Assembly (NCBI GenBank): GCA_047624165.1
Contig: JBLHPD010000094.1
Coordinates: forward strand, 1 to 18,034
Reading direction: 5' to 3'
DNA length: 18,034 bases
Origin: Clostridium_AD sp047624165
Lineage (GTDB): Bacteria > Bacillota > Clostridia > Clostridiales > Clostridiaceae
Position numbers and translations under genes: made by a program. This document shows positions 1 through 6,767 of the stretch, one piece after another. How positions within the stretch are numbered: the stretch's first letter is position 1; every line of letters starts with the position of its first letter. The notes beneath the pieces were generated by a model that saw only the letters and a program-made list of their open reading frames with translations, was not told where the DNA came from and did no database searches.

Positions 1-72
1 CCACAAAGCAATGTTTAGTGATATAATATATTTAATTATAAGGGATTTTTACTCGAACTTTCTTGCAAACCT

Positions 73-150
73 ACAAACGTTGTACACAAACAACAAACAT
101 TGTTCAATAATATTAAAGTCTGTCCCAAAACAATAAAGTATGTCTTAATA
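73..150 (+). repeat. Imperfect ~20-bp tandem repeats ahead of a terminator
   Basis: Three degenerate units of 20-21 bp lie end to end at 90-109, 110-129 and 130-150, and a shorter related piece lies at 73-89. The shared pattern is roughly ACAATAAAgTaTGTCccAAT. They lead directly into the terminator hairpin at 151-196. One unit of the same kind (4610-4630) precedes a very similar terminator downstream of the M56 gene. The units are visible in the sequence; that they form one dispersed element is inference. They do not look like protein-coding sequence. Confidence 0.5.
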
Positions 151-197
151 AATGAAGGAAATGCGGAGCACCACCCCTGCACTCCTTTATTTTTTTA
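151..197 (+). terminator. Rho-independent terminator-like hairpin
   Basis: AATGAAGGA (151-159) pairs with TCCTTTATT (183-191) using one G-T wobble, and a run of T follows to 196. Part of the loop could pair further (TGCGG with CCTGCA). It probably ends a + strand transcript that starts before the window. The hairpin and its loop closely resemble the terminator at 4631-4668. Confidence 0.6.
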
Positions 198-642
198 TTC
201 CCCTCAAAAAAAAGTCGCAAATTATCACAAAAAATGTACGATTAAAAGAATGATTAATTCCAAAATAAATGAAAAAAATTTGTGTATACCTAATTATGTT
301 TAGGTCATTTTACTTTATAGTGAATTAATTTCAAAGCATTGAAACTTCCATGTTTTGAAGGATATTAAGCATATTTATAGAATAATGGTATTAGGGGAAG
401 TGAAATTACATATTATTAGTATATTATAATGGGAATTGAAAAAATAACACCTAATTGGCGAGTGTAGGTTTTTCATATGATAAAGAACAAGGGGATAGTG
501 GTATGAGAATTGAACAATGTAGAAAATGGGTATAAATAACGTTTCAGTTAAGTCAAATACTCTTAATCTGCGTCAAACTTGTAATCAACTATGACGCAAT
601 AGAGGGTACAACTGAGGTAAGGAAGAAATAACTAAAATAGCA
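198..642. other. Non-coding or decayed intergenic stretch
   Basis: There is no convincing gene here: open frames are short and lack a ribosome binding site with plausible protein behind it. The only structure I see is a perfect 7-bp inverted repeat, TGCGTCA (569-575) and TGACGCA (592-598), 16 nt apart, shortly before the truncated PH-domain gene. The missing 5' part of that gene is not recognisable in this stretch. Confidence 0.5.
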
Positions 643-882
643 TTGAAAAAGGATCTTCCATTACCTCTTAGACGAATTAATGGAACTGATATTAATAAAA
701 TGAAAATGGGAACATATAAACTTTCAAAGTATAAAAAAGCATATTTTTATATAATGGATAGAGCAAAACCATTTGTTGCTATATACACAAAATCCAATAA
801 GCTTATATTTATAAATTATGAGGATATAAATAAAACGGAAGCTTTATATAGAGTGTTGGGGCAGAGTGAAAAGCAAAAATAA
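643..882 (+). pseudogene. 5'-truncated bacterial PH-domain protein fragment
   Basis: The reading frame runs from a TTG at 643 to the stop at 880-882 (79 aa) and is open back to the TGA at 613-615. The residues read like the second half of a bacterial PH domain (bPH_5 type, PF10882). They include an R-x-N-G-T turn, a K-x-G-x-Y/F-K-L strand, a hydrophobic strand ending in V-A-I-Y-T, and a final F-I-N-Y-E helix cap. The open codons before the TTG also fit the family, so the TTG may not be a true start. The first strands of the domain and the membrane segments common in this family are missing, and there is no good ribosome binding site. I read it as a gene remnant. A short intact protein cannot be ruled out. 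Confidence 0.5.
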
Positions 883-978
883 ACTTAGAATTCTATCATG
901 AAGTTACTTCGCAAATTTCTTAATGGATGACACAAGTAGTACCAATAGCAATGTAATGGTGTGAATAAATGTATAATA

Positions 979-987
979 TGCTATAAT
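979..987 (+). promoter_or_regulatory. Extended -10 promoter element for the HNH gene
   Basis: The sequence TGCTATAAT at 979-987 is an exact extended -10 (TGnTATAAT). No good -35 hexamer sits at the usual distance, which is normal for extended -10 promoters. Transcription would start near 994 and give an ~80-nt leader before the HNH endonuclease gene. Confidence 0.4.
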
Positions 988-1072
988 TTATATAGAGTTA
1001 GGTGTGTGTTTATGACTTATAAAAAAACAGCAGCCTCGCAGATGATGATTTAATAATTTTGGAGGAATGATT

Positions 1073-1921
1073 ATGGCTCAATTTACTAGGGAAGCTTTAG
1101 TGAAATTAAGGGAACTGTTTGATAATAGAAAATTAATATTGGTTAATGATAAAATCTATAAAAGAATAAAGAAGAAGATGAAAATTGAACTTAAAAATGA
1201 AGTTATAACTGTAGAAGCTCCATTATTATTAAAAAATTATTTTCATGACGTAGAAATGGAAAAACTATCTGTGAATTATCAAAAGGCTATAGCATACCTT
1301 ACTAATTCGATTAGTAATGGTGATTTGTATATTGATTATAATGGGCTTTACAAAAGATATGGTAGCAAGGATTTACGTGGGTATCAAAAATTTTATATTG
1401 AAATAGATAAAATTCCTTATAGAACTTACGAACATAGAATTATTTACTATTTGTATTTTGATGAATGGGATGATTTTAAAATTATCCATCACAGGGATAA
1501 TCATAAATCTAATAATAAAATCCGCAATATTGACCTTGTTTCAAGAAGCGAAAATATTGTTTCTACTTTTAAAGATGGTAAGATTTCAGTAACATCTGCT
1601 GATTTAGTAAATCGTGAAATTAAGAGGAAATACTATTTAAATGATGAGGATTGGGAAATATATAAAAAAGAAGCTATTAAAACTTTTAAAGATAATGGTA
1701 AAGAATATTATTCATTATTAGAGAGAGTTGATAAGGAGATTCAAAAGCATGAAATGAAGTTGCAATTTGAAAAATTTCTTTGTGCGATTAGAGATGATCA
1801 GATATGTTTACAGTCTTCCATGGTAGATGATATTTTTAAAAAGAAATACAACCTAGGAAATGAAGAGTGGGAAGAATTTAAAGATGAAGTAACGCAAAAT
1901 AGTGAACTGTATAATATATAG
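1073..1921 (+). CDS. Free-standing HNH endonuclease (homing-type)
   Basis: This is a 282-aa protein with a central HNH_3-type zinc/metal finger. Residues 137-155 read I-I-H-H-R-D-N-H-K-S-N-N-K-I-R-N, the typical catalytic His pair followed by Asn-Asn, and S-R-S-E-N follows soon after. Such nucleases make nicks or breaks in DNA and often act as homing or phage-associated endonucleases. After the HNH core, a module of about 34 residues occurs twice (about 171-204 and 244-277). Both copies carry a K-x-K-Y-x-L-x-x-E-x-W-E core and may be DNA-binding. I chose ATG 1073 because GGAGG (1061-1065) lies 7 nt before it; the in-frame ATG at 1067 is only 1 nt from the GGAGG. No intron, intein or phage structural gene adjoins it. 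Target site and function are unknown. Confidence 0.75.
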   Translation: MAQFTREALVKLRELFDNRKLILVNDKIYKRIKKKMKIELKNEVITVEAPLLLKNYFHDVEMEKLSVNYQKAIAYLTNSISNGDLYIDYNGLYKRYGSKDLRGYQKFYIEIDKIPYRTYEHRIIYYLYFDEWDDFKIIHHRDNHKSNNKIRNIDLVSRSENIVSTFKDGKISVTSADLVNREIKRKYYLNDEDWEIYKKEAIKTFKDNGKEYYSLLERVDKEIQKHEMKLQFEKFLCAIRDDQICLQSSMVDDIFKKKYNLGNEEWEEFKDEVTQNSELYNI

Positions 1922-1954
1922 AATAAGTAAAAGCAACAGGAAGGGAGATTAAGT

Positions 1955-2150
1955 GTGTTGCATACAATTTTAGGAATCATATGCTTATCTGCAGCATTTT
2001 TGGGTCTTTTACAAACATATAAAAAGGTGCAAAATAAATATAACTGCAATTTTCGTAAAAAAGGATAAGTATGAAGTGTTTAATGAGAAGAAGTTTTTAA
2101 GACTGCAAAATATAAAATGTTTATCCACGGCAGTATCTTATATTTTCTAG
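1955..2150 (+). pseudogene. Frameshifted small membrane-protein gene
   Basis: A GTG at 1955, 7 nt after GGGAG (1943-1947), opens a 37-aa frame with one hydrophobic segment (about residues 4-18, L-G-I-I-C-L-S-A-A-F-L-G-L-L) and a basic tail. It stops at 2066-2068. Dropping one base within the A/G run at 2057-2064 lets the frame continue as D-K-Y-E-V-F-N-E-K-K-F up to 2150. A second frame slip after that would add S-I-G-L-D-Y-V-K-L-K. The joined product resembles small clostridial membrane proteins of the DUF3784 kind, but that resemblance is from memory and weak. The alternative is a genuine 37-aa single-pass peptide ending at 2068. Confidence 0.4.
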
Positions 2151-2234
2151 CATCGGGTTAGACTATGTTAAACTAAAAGTAAAGAATTATAATAAATGAT
2201 TATGGATTATTATATAACACAAAAAAAGCAAACG

Positions 2235-2258
2235 TTTACTGTTCTTTTTTACAGTAAA
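2235..2258. other. AT-rich 8-bp inverted repeat
   Basis: TTTACTGT (2235-2242) and ACAGTAAA (2251-2258) form a perfect 8-bp stem with a T-rich 8-nt loop, just upstream of the blaI-like promoter. The stem has only two G-C pairs and is followed by mixed A/T, so it would be a weak terminator. It could also be an operator-like palindrome. Confidence 0.3.
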
Positions 2259-2276
2259 ATTTATTTTTGAGAACTA

Positions 2277-2305
2277 TTGACATATGGAAACTACGGGTGT
2301 AGTAT
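2277..2305 (+). promoter_or_regulatory. Sigma-A-type promoter of the BlaI/M56 operon
   Basis: A perfect -35 box TTGACA (2277-2282) and a -10 box TAGTAT (2300-2305) are separated by 17 nt. The -10 box overlaps the first BlaI-type operator (2290-2303) and the second operator lies at or just after the expected start point, so a bound repressor would block transcription. Confidence 0.75.
2290..2303. promoter_or_regulatory. BlaI-type operator 1
   Basis: The 14-bp palindrome ACTACGGGTGTAGT has five-base arms ACTAC and GTAGT and matches the TACA-nn-TGTA-like pattern bound by BlaI/MecI/CopY repressors. It overlaps the -10 box. Its centre lies 26 bp from the centre of operator 2. Confidence 0.7.
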
Positions 2306-2315
2306 TAAGTCATAA

Positions 2316-2329
2316 ACTACAACTGTAGT
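2316..2329. promoter_or_regulatory. BlaI-type operator 2
   Basis: The 14-bp palindrome ACTACAACTGTAGT has perfect six-base arms around a 2-bp centre and contains the exact TACA-nn-TGTA core of BlaI-family operators. It sits between the -10 box and the ribosome binding site of the repressor gene, which indicates autoregulation. Confidence 0.75.
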
Positions 2330-2342
2330 AGGAGGTATTAAG

Positions 2343-2717
2343 TTGAAAGAATTAACAAAAATAACTGAAGCAGAATGGCTTATTATGAAAACATTATGGG
2401 AAAATAAAACACTCACATCGCCTGAAATTATTGAAAGTTTAAAGGATGATTCAACGTGGAGGCCAACAACAATTCAGACGTTCTTAAGCAGACTTGTAAA
2501 GAAAGGTGCTGTTGGAGTTATAAAAGAATCAAAGAGTTACAGATATTATCCTATAGTACTTGAAGAACAGCTTAGAAAAGAAGAAACAGAAACTCTCATT
2601 GATAAAATTTATAATGGTTCTAAAAAATTATTTATAAAAAATTTCATAAATGATGTGGAATTAACAGAAGAAGATATTCAAGAATTGAAAAAAATGCTTG
2701 ATAACAAGCGGGGCTAA
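2343..2717 (+). CDS. BlaI/MecI/CopY-family transcriptional repressor
   Basis: This 124-aa protein has the family's usual length. It has an N-terminal winged helix-turn-helix (about residues 5-72), with the family-typical E-W-x-I-M-K-x-L-W near the start, T-x-x-T-F-L-S-R-L-x-x-K-G in the recognition region and a Y-R-Y-Y-P wing. A short dimerisation tail follows. Residues Asn100-Phe101 fall where the S. aureus BlaI/MecI repressors are cleaved during induction (Asn-Phe), so proteolytic switching is plausible. It starts at TTG 2343, with GGAGG (2331-2335) 7 nt upstream. It should repress its own operon through the two palindromes upstream, and is coupled to the M56 sensor gene that follows. Whether the inducer is a beta-lactam is not shown. 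Confidence 0.9.
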   Translation: MKELTKITEAEWLIMKTLWENKTLTSPEIIESLKDDSTWRPTTIQTFLSRLVKKGAVGVIKESKSYRYYPIVLEEQLRKEETETLIDKIYNGSKKLFIKNFINDVELTEEDIQELKKMLDNKRG

Positions 2718-2730
2718 GGAGGCGAGGTTT

Positions 2731-4596
2731 ATTAATTTATTATTTAAGGCAATCCTTATTTCATCTGCAAGGGGGAGTTTTTTAGTAATTATTATTCTAC
2801 TTATAAAAAAGGTATTTAAAAATAGATTAAGTGCTTCATGGCACTACTATATATGGATGCTTCTTATATTAAGACTTGCTATGCTCTATAGTTACCAAAG
2901 TCCACTAAGCATATTTAACGTTTTTACAAAGACATTAAGTAATATTGAAGTGTCATTGAATATATCAAGTATTAAAAATAGTGAAGCAAAACAAAGTAAT
3001 GTGAATAATAATGATACAGTTGTTAAGAATCCAATTACTATACCCGTGACAAATATAAAGGATATTAAGACGGGCGATTTAGACTTGTTTAACATAGCAA
3101 GTATTATATGGTTTATTGTTATGCTTGGTACATTATTGTTTATGTTTATTTTTAATATGATTTTTAATAAGAGCTTAAGCAAGCAGGAAATTTGTAATGA
3201 TAAAGAGACACTTTATATATTGAAATCCTGCCAGGATATGACTAGCATAAAGCGATATATACCTATTTCTTATTCTAGTAATATAAGTGGCGTATCATTA
3301 TATGGTACGTTTAAACCCAAAATATTACTATCGAGTAAAATAATTTATAATTTTACGCAAGAGCAGAAAAAGTATATATTTTTGCATGAATTAATTCATT
3401 TAAAATATAAAGACATATTGATAAATTCAATTATGCTTACATTAGTTGCTTTTAACTGGTTCAATCCTATTATCTGGTATTCTTATTATAGAATGAAACA
3501 AGATTGTGAACTCGCTTGTGATGAAAAGGTATTGTATTATCTTCAGCCCAATTGTTACTATAATTATGGTAGTACTATTATCAGCATGGCTGAATTATTT
3601 TCAAAATCACATAATATATTTAATGGAGCAGCGTTAGCATCTAATAAATCAAATCTAAAAAAGAGAATTCGTATGATAAATTCATTTAAAGGTAAGTCAT
3701 TTAAATGGTCGATTATAGGACTAACTGTAATAACCTTAATTGCACTTGTATGTTTGGTTAATCCTAAAGCTAGCGTAAGTTCTTACGTACAAACTCAAAG
3801 TAATTTGGATACAAAGTCTGAAGTAGCAGTAGATTATCAAAATGTTTTTCAAAATTTTCTAGATCAGAAGAATCTCAAGGTTGTTGTAAATAGTGTGGCA
3901 ATTCAAGACATTCAACTTCCTAGTGATTTTAAAGCCGTTAAAGATGGTATTAACGTTGGCGACTTATTGAAACGTAGAAATGAGTTATCTAAACTGAATA
4001 AATTAGATTTTTCTAAGTATATGGGTCAAAGGATCAAAATGTATACGTCCGGAATTGAAGCGGGTGACTCCAAATTAAATTATGATGTAGTGATTTTACT
4101 AGCTGAAAATAAGGTAGTTGGGTATTGGATTGATGCTGGAATGAAAGATCCTAAGCAAAACAGACCGGATTTCAATGTTTTAGTAAATCTTCTAATGAAT
4201 TTTAATTTAGAAAATACCGACACTTCTAAGTTGTTATTTTCAAAGGAAAATGAAAAAGATACTAATGATAAAGTTAAAATATTTTTGAATTCTTTTAATA
4301 ATAAGAATGGTGTTTATTCGTATGAAGATGGTACAAATGAGAGATATTTATTTTTAAATGCTCAAAATGTGAAAGAAGGAGAAAAAGCCTCATATTTTAC
4401 AGATATAAAAATGGAAGTTAAACAAGGAACATTATTTATCAATTTCAATGAGAAATATACTGATGATTACAAAAATAAAGAAATTGATAACAGGGTGTTA
4501 TATAAAATTATTATGCAACATAAAAATGTTGATACTATAAGAATTTATAAAAATGGACAAGAGACACATTTTGATACGGTTTATGCTACTGAGTAA
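2731..4596 (+). CDS. M56-family (BlaR1/MecR1-like) membrane sensor metallopeptidase
   Basis: The protein is about 621 aa from ATT 2731. Three N-terminal membrane segments precede the zinc protease motif H-E-L-I-H (219-223). The third ligand is Glu260 in E-L-A-C-D-E, after N-W-F-N-P-I-I-W, and a fourth membrane segment lies at about 325-345. The C-terminal ~275 residues should be outside the cell. They show no S-x-x-K/S-x-N/K-T-G set of a penicillin-binding sensor, so the signal may not be a beta-lactam. Family role: on sensing a signal, the zinc protease inactivates the BlaI-type repressor. A perfect AAGGAGG (2716-2722), overlapping the blaI stop, lies 8 nt before the ATT, whose product starts (M)-N-L-L-F like family members. 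No ATG/GTG/TTG is at that distance. The only upstream in-frame start is TTG 2698 inside the repressor gene, which would add 11 residues. Confidence 0.85.
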   Translation: MNLLFKAILISSARGSFLVIIILLIKKVFKNRLSASWHYYIWMLLILRLAMLYSYQSPLSIFNVFTKTLSNIEVSLNISSIKNSEAKQSNVNNNDTVVKNPITIPVTNIKDIKTGDLDLFNIASIIWFIVMLGTLLFMFIFNMIFNKSLSKQEICNDKETLYILKSCQDMTSIKRYIPISYSSNISGVSLYGTFKPKILLSSKIIYNFTQEQKKYIFLHELIHLKYKDILINSIMLTLVAFNWFNPIIWYSYYRMKQDCELACDEKVLYYLQPNCYYNYGSTIISMAELFSKSHNIFNGAALASNKSNLKKRIRMINSFKGKSFKWSIIGLTVITLIALVCLVNPKASVSSYVQTQSNLDTKSEVAVDYQNVFQNFLDQKNLKVVVNSVAIQDIQLPSDFKAVKDGINVGDLLKRRNELSKLNKLDFSKYMGQRIKMYTSGIEAGDSKLNYDVVILLAENKVVGYWIDAGMKDPKQNRPDFNVLVNLLMNFNLENTDTSKLLFSKENEKDTNDKVKIFLNSFNNKNGVYSYEDGTNERYLFLNAQNVKEGEKASYFTDIKMEVKQGTLFINFNEKYTDDYKNKEIDNRVLYKIIMQHKNVDTIRIYKNGQETHFDTVYATE

Positions 4597-4609
4597 TTTT
4601 TGTATACAA

Positions 4610-4630
4610 ACAATAAACACTATCCCAATA
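4610..4630 (+). repeat. Single copy of the ~20-bp terminator-associated repeat
   Basis: This 21-bp segment (starting ACAATAAACACTATCCC) matches the units at 90-150 and, like them, runs straight into an AATGAAGGA terminator stem. Here there is one unit, against about three at the window start. Confidence 0.5.
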
Positions 4631-4668
4631 AATGAAGGAACACCAACCCGCGCTCCTTCATTTTTTAT
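4631..4668 (+). terminator. Rho-independent terminator after the M56 gene
   Basis: AATGAAGGA (4631-4639) pairs perfectly with TCCTTCATT (4654-4662) around a 14-nt loop, and a T-rich tail follows. It ends the BlaI/M56 operon. The stem, loop and 5' flank closely resemble the terminator at 151-197. Confidence 0.85.
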
Positions 4669-4853
4669 TTGATATAACCCTTAGTTCAGTAGTATTACCA
4701 GAAATGATTTGAGAGTCTATTTGGGTTATAAGTAGCATTTCTGAAAAGACAGTGCTAATTAATAGTTAACCATTGTATATAATAGTATAATTTATTTAAT
4801 ATAGTCGTATAACAATCCTAAATAATATTTTTTTTAAGGGGTGAATGTATATA

Positions 4854-5228
4854 ATGAAAAAACTTTCTTTATTAATGATTTTAAGTATGTTAATATTTCT
4901 TATTGCTACTACAGGTTGTAAAAAACAAGTATTTTCCGGTAGCTGCGCAGGCAATGAAAAGCAGTTTCTTATGGACTACTCAATTTTGAATTGTACAAAA
5001 ACACACGACATGAAATTAGAAAAAGGGACAATTATTAATGTCGTTATAGAAAATAATTCTGGTAATTTAGATATTTTTGTATCGGATTCTAATGGGGAAA
5101 AAATATATAAGGGTGATAATGCAACTTCGGGTAACTTCTCACTTGAGGTCCCCAATACAGATACATATAAATTTTCTGTTAAAGGGAGTAATGCAAAGGG
5201 AAGTATAAGCTTTAAAGTTGCTGATTAA
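4854..5228 (+). CDS. Small secreted lipoprotein, function unknown
   Basis: The protein is 124 aa. A lipoprotein-like signal peptide (M-K-K, hydrophobic core 4-18) ends at Cys22 in the context A-T-T-G-C; Thr at -3 is unusual for a lipobox. The mature ~100 residues have alternating polar and hydrophobic strands with N-S-G-N-L-D-I-F-V-S-D-S-N-G-E and T-D-T-Y-K-F-S-V-K-G. This looks like a small beta-sandwich resembling pre-peptidase C-terminal-type domains; I infer that only from pattern. I prefer ATG 4854 because it gives a classic M-K-K signal start. The in-frame ATG at 4845 is only 3 nt from the AAGGGGTGA ribosome binding site (4836-4844), so the start is uncertain by 3 residues. It should be anchored on the outer face of the membrane. 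It lies 39 nt upstream of another lipoprotein gene. Confidence 0.7.
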   Translation: MKKLSLLMILSMLIFLIATTGCKKQVFSGSCAGNEKQFLMDYSILNCTKTHDMKLEKGTIINVVIENNSGNLDIFVSDSNGEKIYKGDNATSGNFSLEVPNTDTYKFSVKGSNAKGSISFKVAD

Positions 5229-5267
5229 ACATCAATAAGTTAACAAAGTAATATAGGAGGTTTAAGT

Positions 5268-5900
5268 ATGAAAAGATCTAAATCAAAGATAGTTATTCTA
5301 GTTTTATCATTTGTTTTAATATTATTAACTGGTTGTAAACCGCCTGAGGCTAAGAATAAGAAACCTGTAATTTATTTGTATCCGACTTCAGAACAGACAG
5401 TTAGCGTAAAATTAGAGTATAATGGTGAGATTACTTGCACGTATCCAGAATATAAAGGTGGATGGAATGTAAAAGCTCAGCCAGATGGCACATTAACTAA
5501 TATTGCTGATAACAGACAATATTCATATTTGTATTGGGAAGGAGTTTCTAATAATAAGTGGGATATGTCAAAGGGTTTTGTAGTAAAAGGAAATGAAACC
5601 GTGAAATTTCTTCAACAGAAACTTGAATATTTAGGATTAACACCAAAAGAGTATAACGAATTTATAGTATAGTGGCTTCCTTTTATGAAAGATAATAAAT
5701 ATAATATTATAACTTTTGCTGGAGAGGATTATGAAAATATAGCGAAACTTAAGATAACTCCAAAGCCAGATTCTATATTAAGAATAATGATGGTTTTTAA
5801 GCCCTTAAATAGATCTATAATGATAGAGGAACAAAAGCTAAAACCATTCATAAGAAAGGGATTTACAGTTGTTGAATGGGGTGGAACTGAATTAAAGTAA
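5268..5900 (+). pseudogene. Lipoprotein gene interrupted by an in-frame TAG codon
   Basis: ATG 5268, with AGGAGG upstream, starts a lipoprotein with a basic N-terminus, a hydrophobic core and lipobox L-T-G-C (Cys23). After K-K-P-V-I-Y-L-Y-P the protein runs to codon 135, a TAG (5670-5672) following N-E-F-I-V. The same frame then stays open for another 75 codons, starting W-L-P-F-M-K-D-N-K-Y-N and ending W-G-G-T-E-L-K at the TAA 5898-5900. From memory, related proteins read E-F-I-V-Y-W-L-P, so a Tyr codon (TAT/TAC) appears to have become TAG by one base change. Full length would be 210 codons including the TAG. ATG 5685 could start the second part, but no ribosome binding site precedes it. It is probably a young nonsense pseudogene; the alternatives are sequencing error or suppression. 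Function unknown. Confidence 0.75.
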
Positions 5901-5937
5901 TTTATTATAGGATAGAAATTTGTTAACGGAGGCGGGG

Positions 5938-6690
5938 ATGGAAATATTGCGAAGTAGTCAATATTTAAGAAGCATAGAACTCAAAAGAGATAATGTTAAA
6001 TCCTTTCTGAAATATCCGTTTTGTTTACCCGCGATAAAACACTTATCAAGTTTAGAGTTTCACCCAAAAGTTACTTTTATCGTAGGAGAGAATGGAACAG
6101 GTAAATCGACAATACTTGAAGCAGTTGCTATTGCATGTGGATTTAATGCTGAAGGAGGAATAAGGAATTTTAACTTTGTAACTAATAATACTCATTCAGA
6201 GTTACATAATTACATTAAGTTAATCAAGGGGATTAGAACCCCAAAGGATGGATTTTTTTTTAGAGCGGAAAGTTTCTACAACCTTGCAACAAATATTGAT
6301 GAACTTGAAAGAGAAGTTCCAGGACTCTTATCATCTTATGGAAATCGATCATTACATAAGCAATCACACGGAGAATCCTTTTTTTCAGTATTTATGAATA
6401 GGTTTAGTGGAAGTGGGTTGTATATATTAGATGAACCAGAAGCAGCATTGTCACCCTCAAGGCAGATGTCTATGATAACAAAAATACATGAATTAGCTTT
6501 GCATGATTCACAATTCATTATAGCGACACATTCTCCAATTATAATGGCCTACCCTGAATCTACTATTTATGAAATAAAAGATAAGATAGAAGTTGTTAAC
6601 TATGAGGAGACTGAAAACTATCAGATAATGAAAAGTTTTATTAATAATAGGGAAAAGATGCTTAATATTTTAATTGATGATATTAATTAA
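5938..6690 (+). CDS. AAA/ABC-type ATPase, soluble, function unknown
   Basis: This 250-aa soluble protein has a Walker A motif G-E-N-G-T-G-K-S-T (50-58), a Walker B L-Y-I-L-D-E-P-E-A-A-L (Asp165, Glu166) and a switch His198 in A-T-H-S-P. A G-E-S stretch before the Walker B region stands where an ABC signature would be. These are the marks of the small SMC/RecF-like ABC ATPases (AAA_21/AAA_23 type) that have no membrane partner. No permease or nuclease gene adjoins it, so neither transport nor a defence role is supported. ATG 5938 is preferred because GGAGG (5928-5932) lies 5 nt upstream; the upstream in-frame TTG at 5920 would put that GGAGG inside the gene. A-T-rich spacers separate it from the broken lipoprotein gene and the Nudix gene. 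Confidence 0.8.
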   Translation: MEILRSSQYLRSIELKRDNVKSFLKYPFCLPAIKHLSSLEFHPKVTFIVGENGTGKSTILEAVAIACGFNAEGGIRNFNFVTNNTHSELHNYIKLIKGIRTPKDGFFFRAESFYNLATNIDELEREVPGLLSSYGNRSLHKQSHGESFFSVFMNRFSGSGLYILDEPEAALSPSRQMSMITKIHELALHDSQFIIATHSPIIMAYPESTIYEIKDKIEVVNYEETENYQIMKSFINNREKMLNILIDDIN

Positions 6691-6767
6691 ATTATAATAG
6701 TGCAGAAGGGGTTAATGAGTAACATGGATTCAGAAGCGTCATTTAATAGAAAAAGGAGAGGGATAAG

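Noticed and set aside
100..303. 67-codon open frame over the repeats and terminator
   Set aside because: It is read through repeat units and a terminator hairpin, starts at TTG without a ribosome binding site, and the product has no protein-like pattern.
1012..1053. 13-codon frame (M-T-Y-K-K-T-A-A-S-Q-M-M-I) in the leader of the HNH gene
   Set aside because: It has only a poor GGTGTGTG upstream and no amino-acid run typical of an attenuator peptide; it is too short to support.
4699..4743. Inverted repeat CAGAAATG / CATTTCTG with a 29-nt loop
   Set aside because: It is short, with a long loop in AT-rich intergenic DNA and no T-run or promoter relation; it is easily due to chance.
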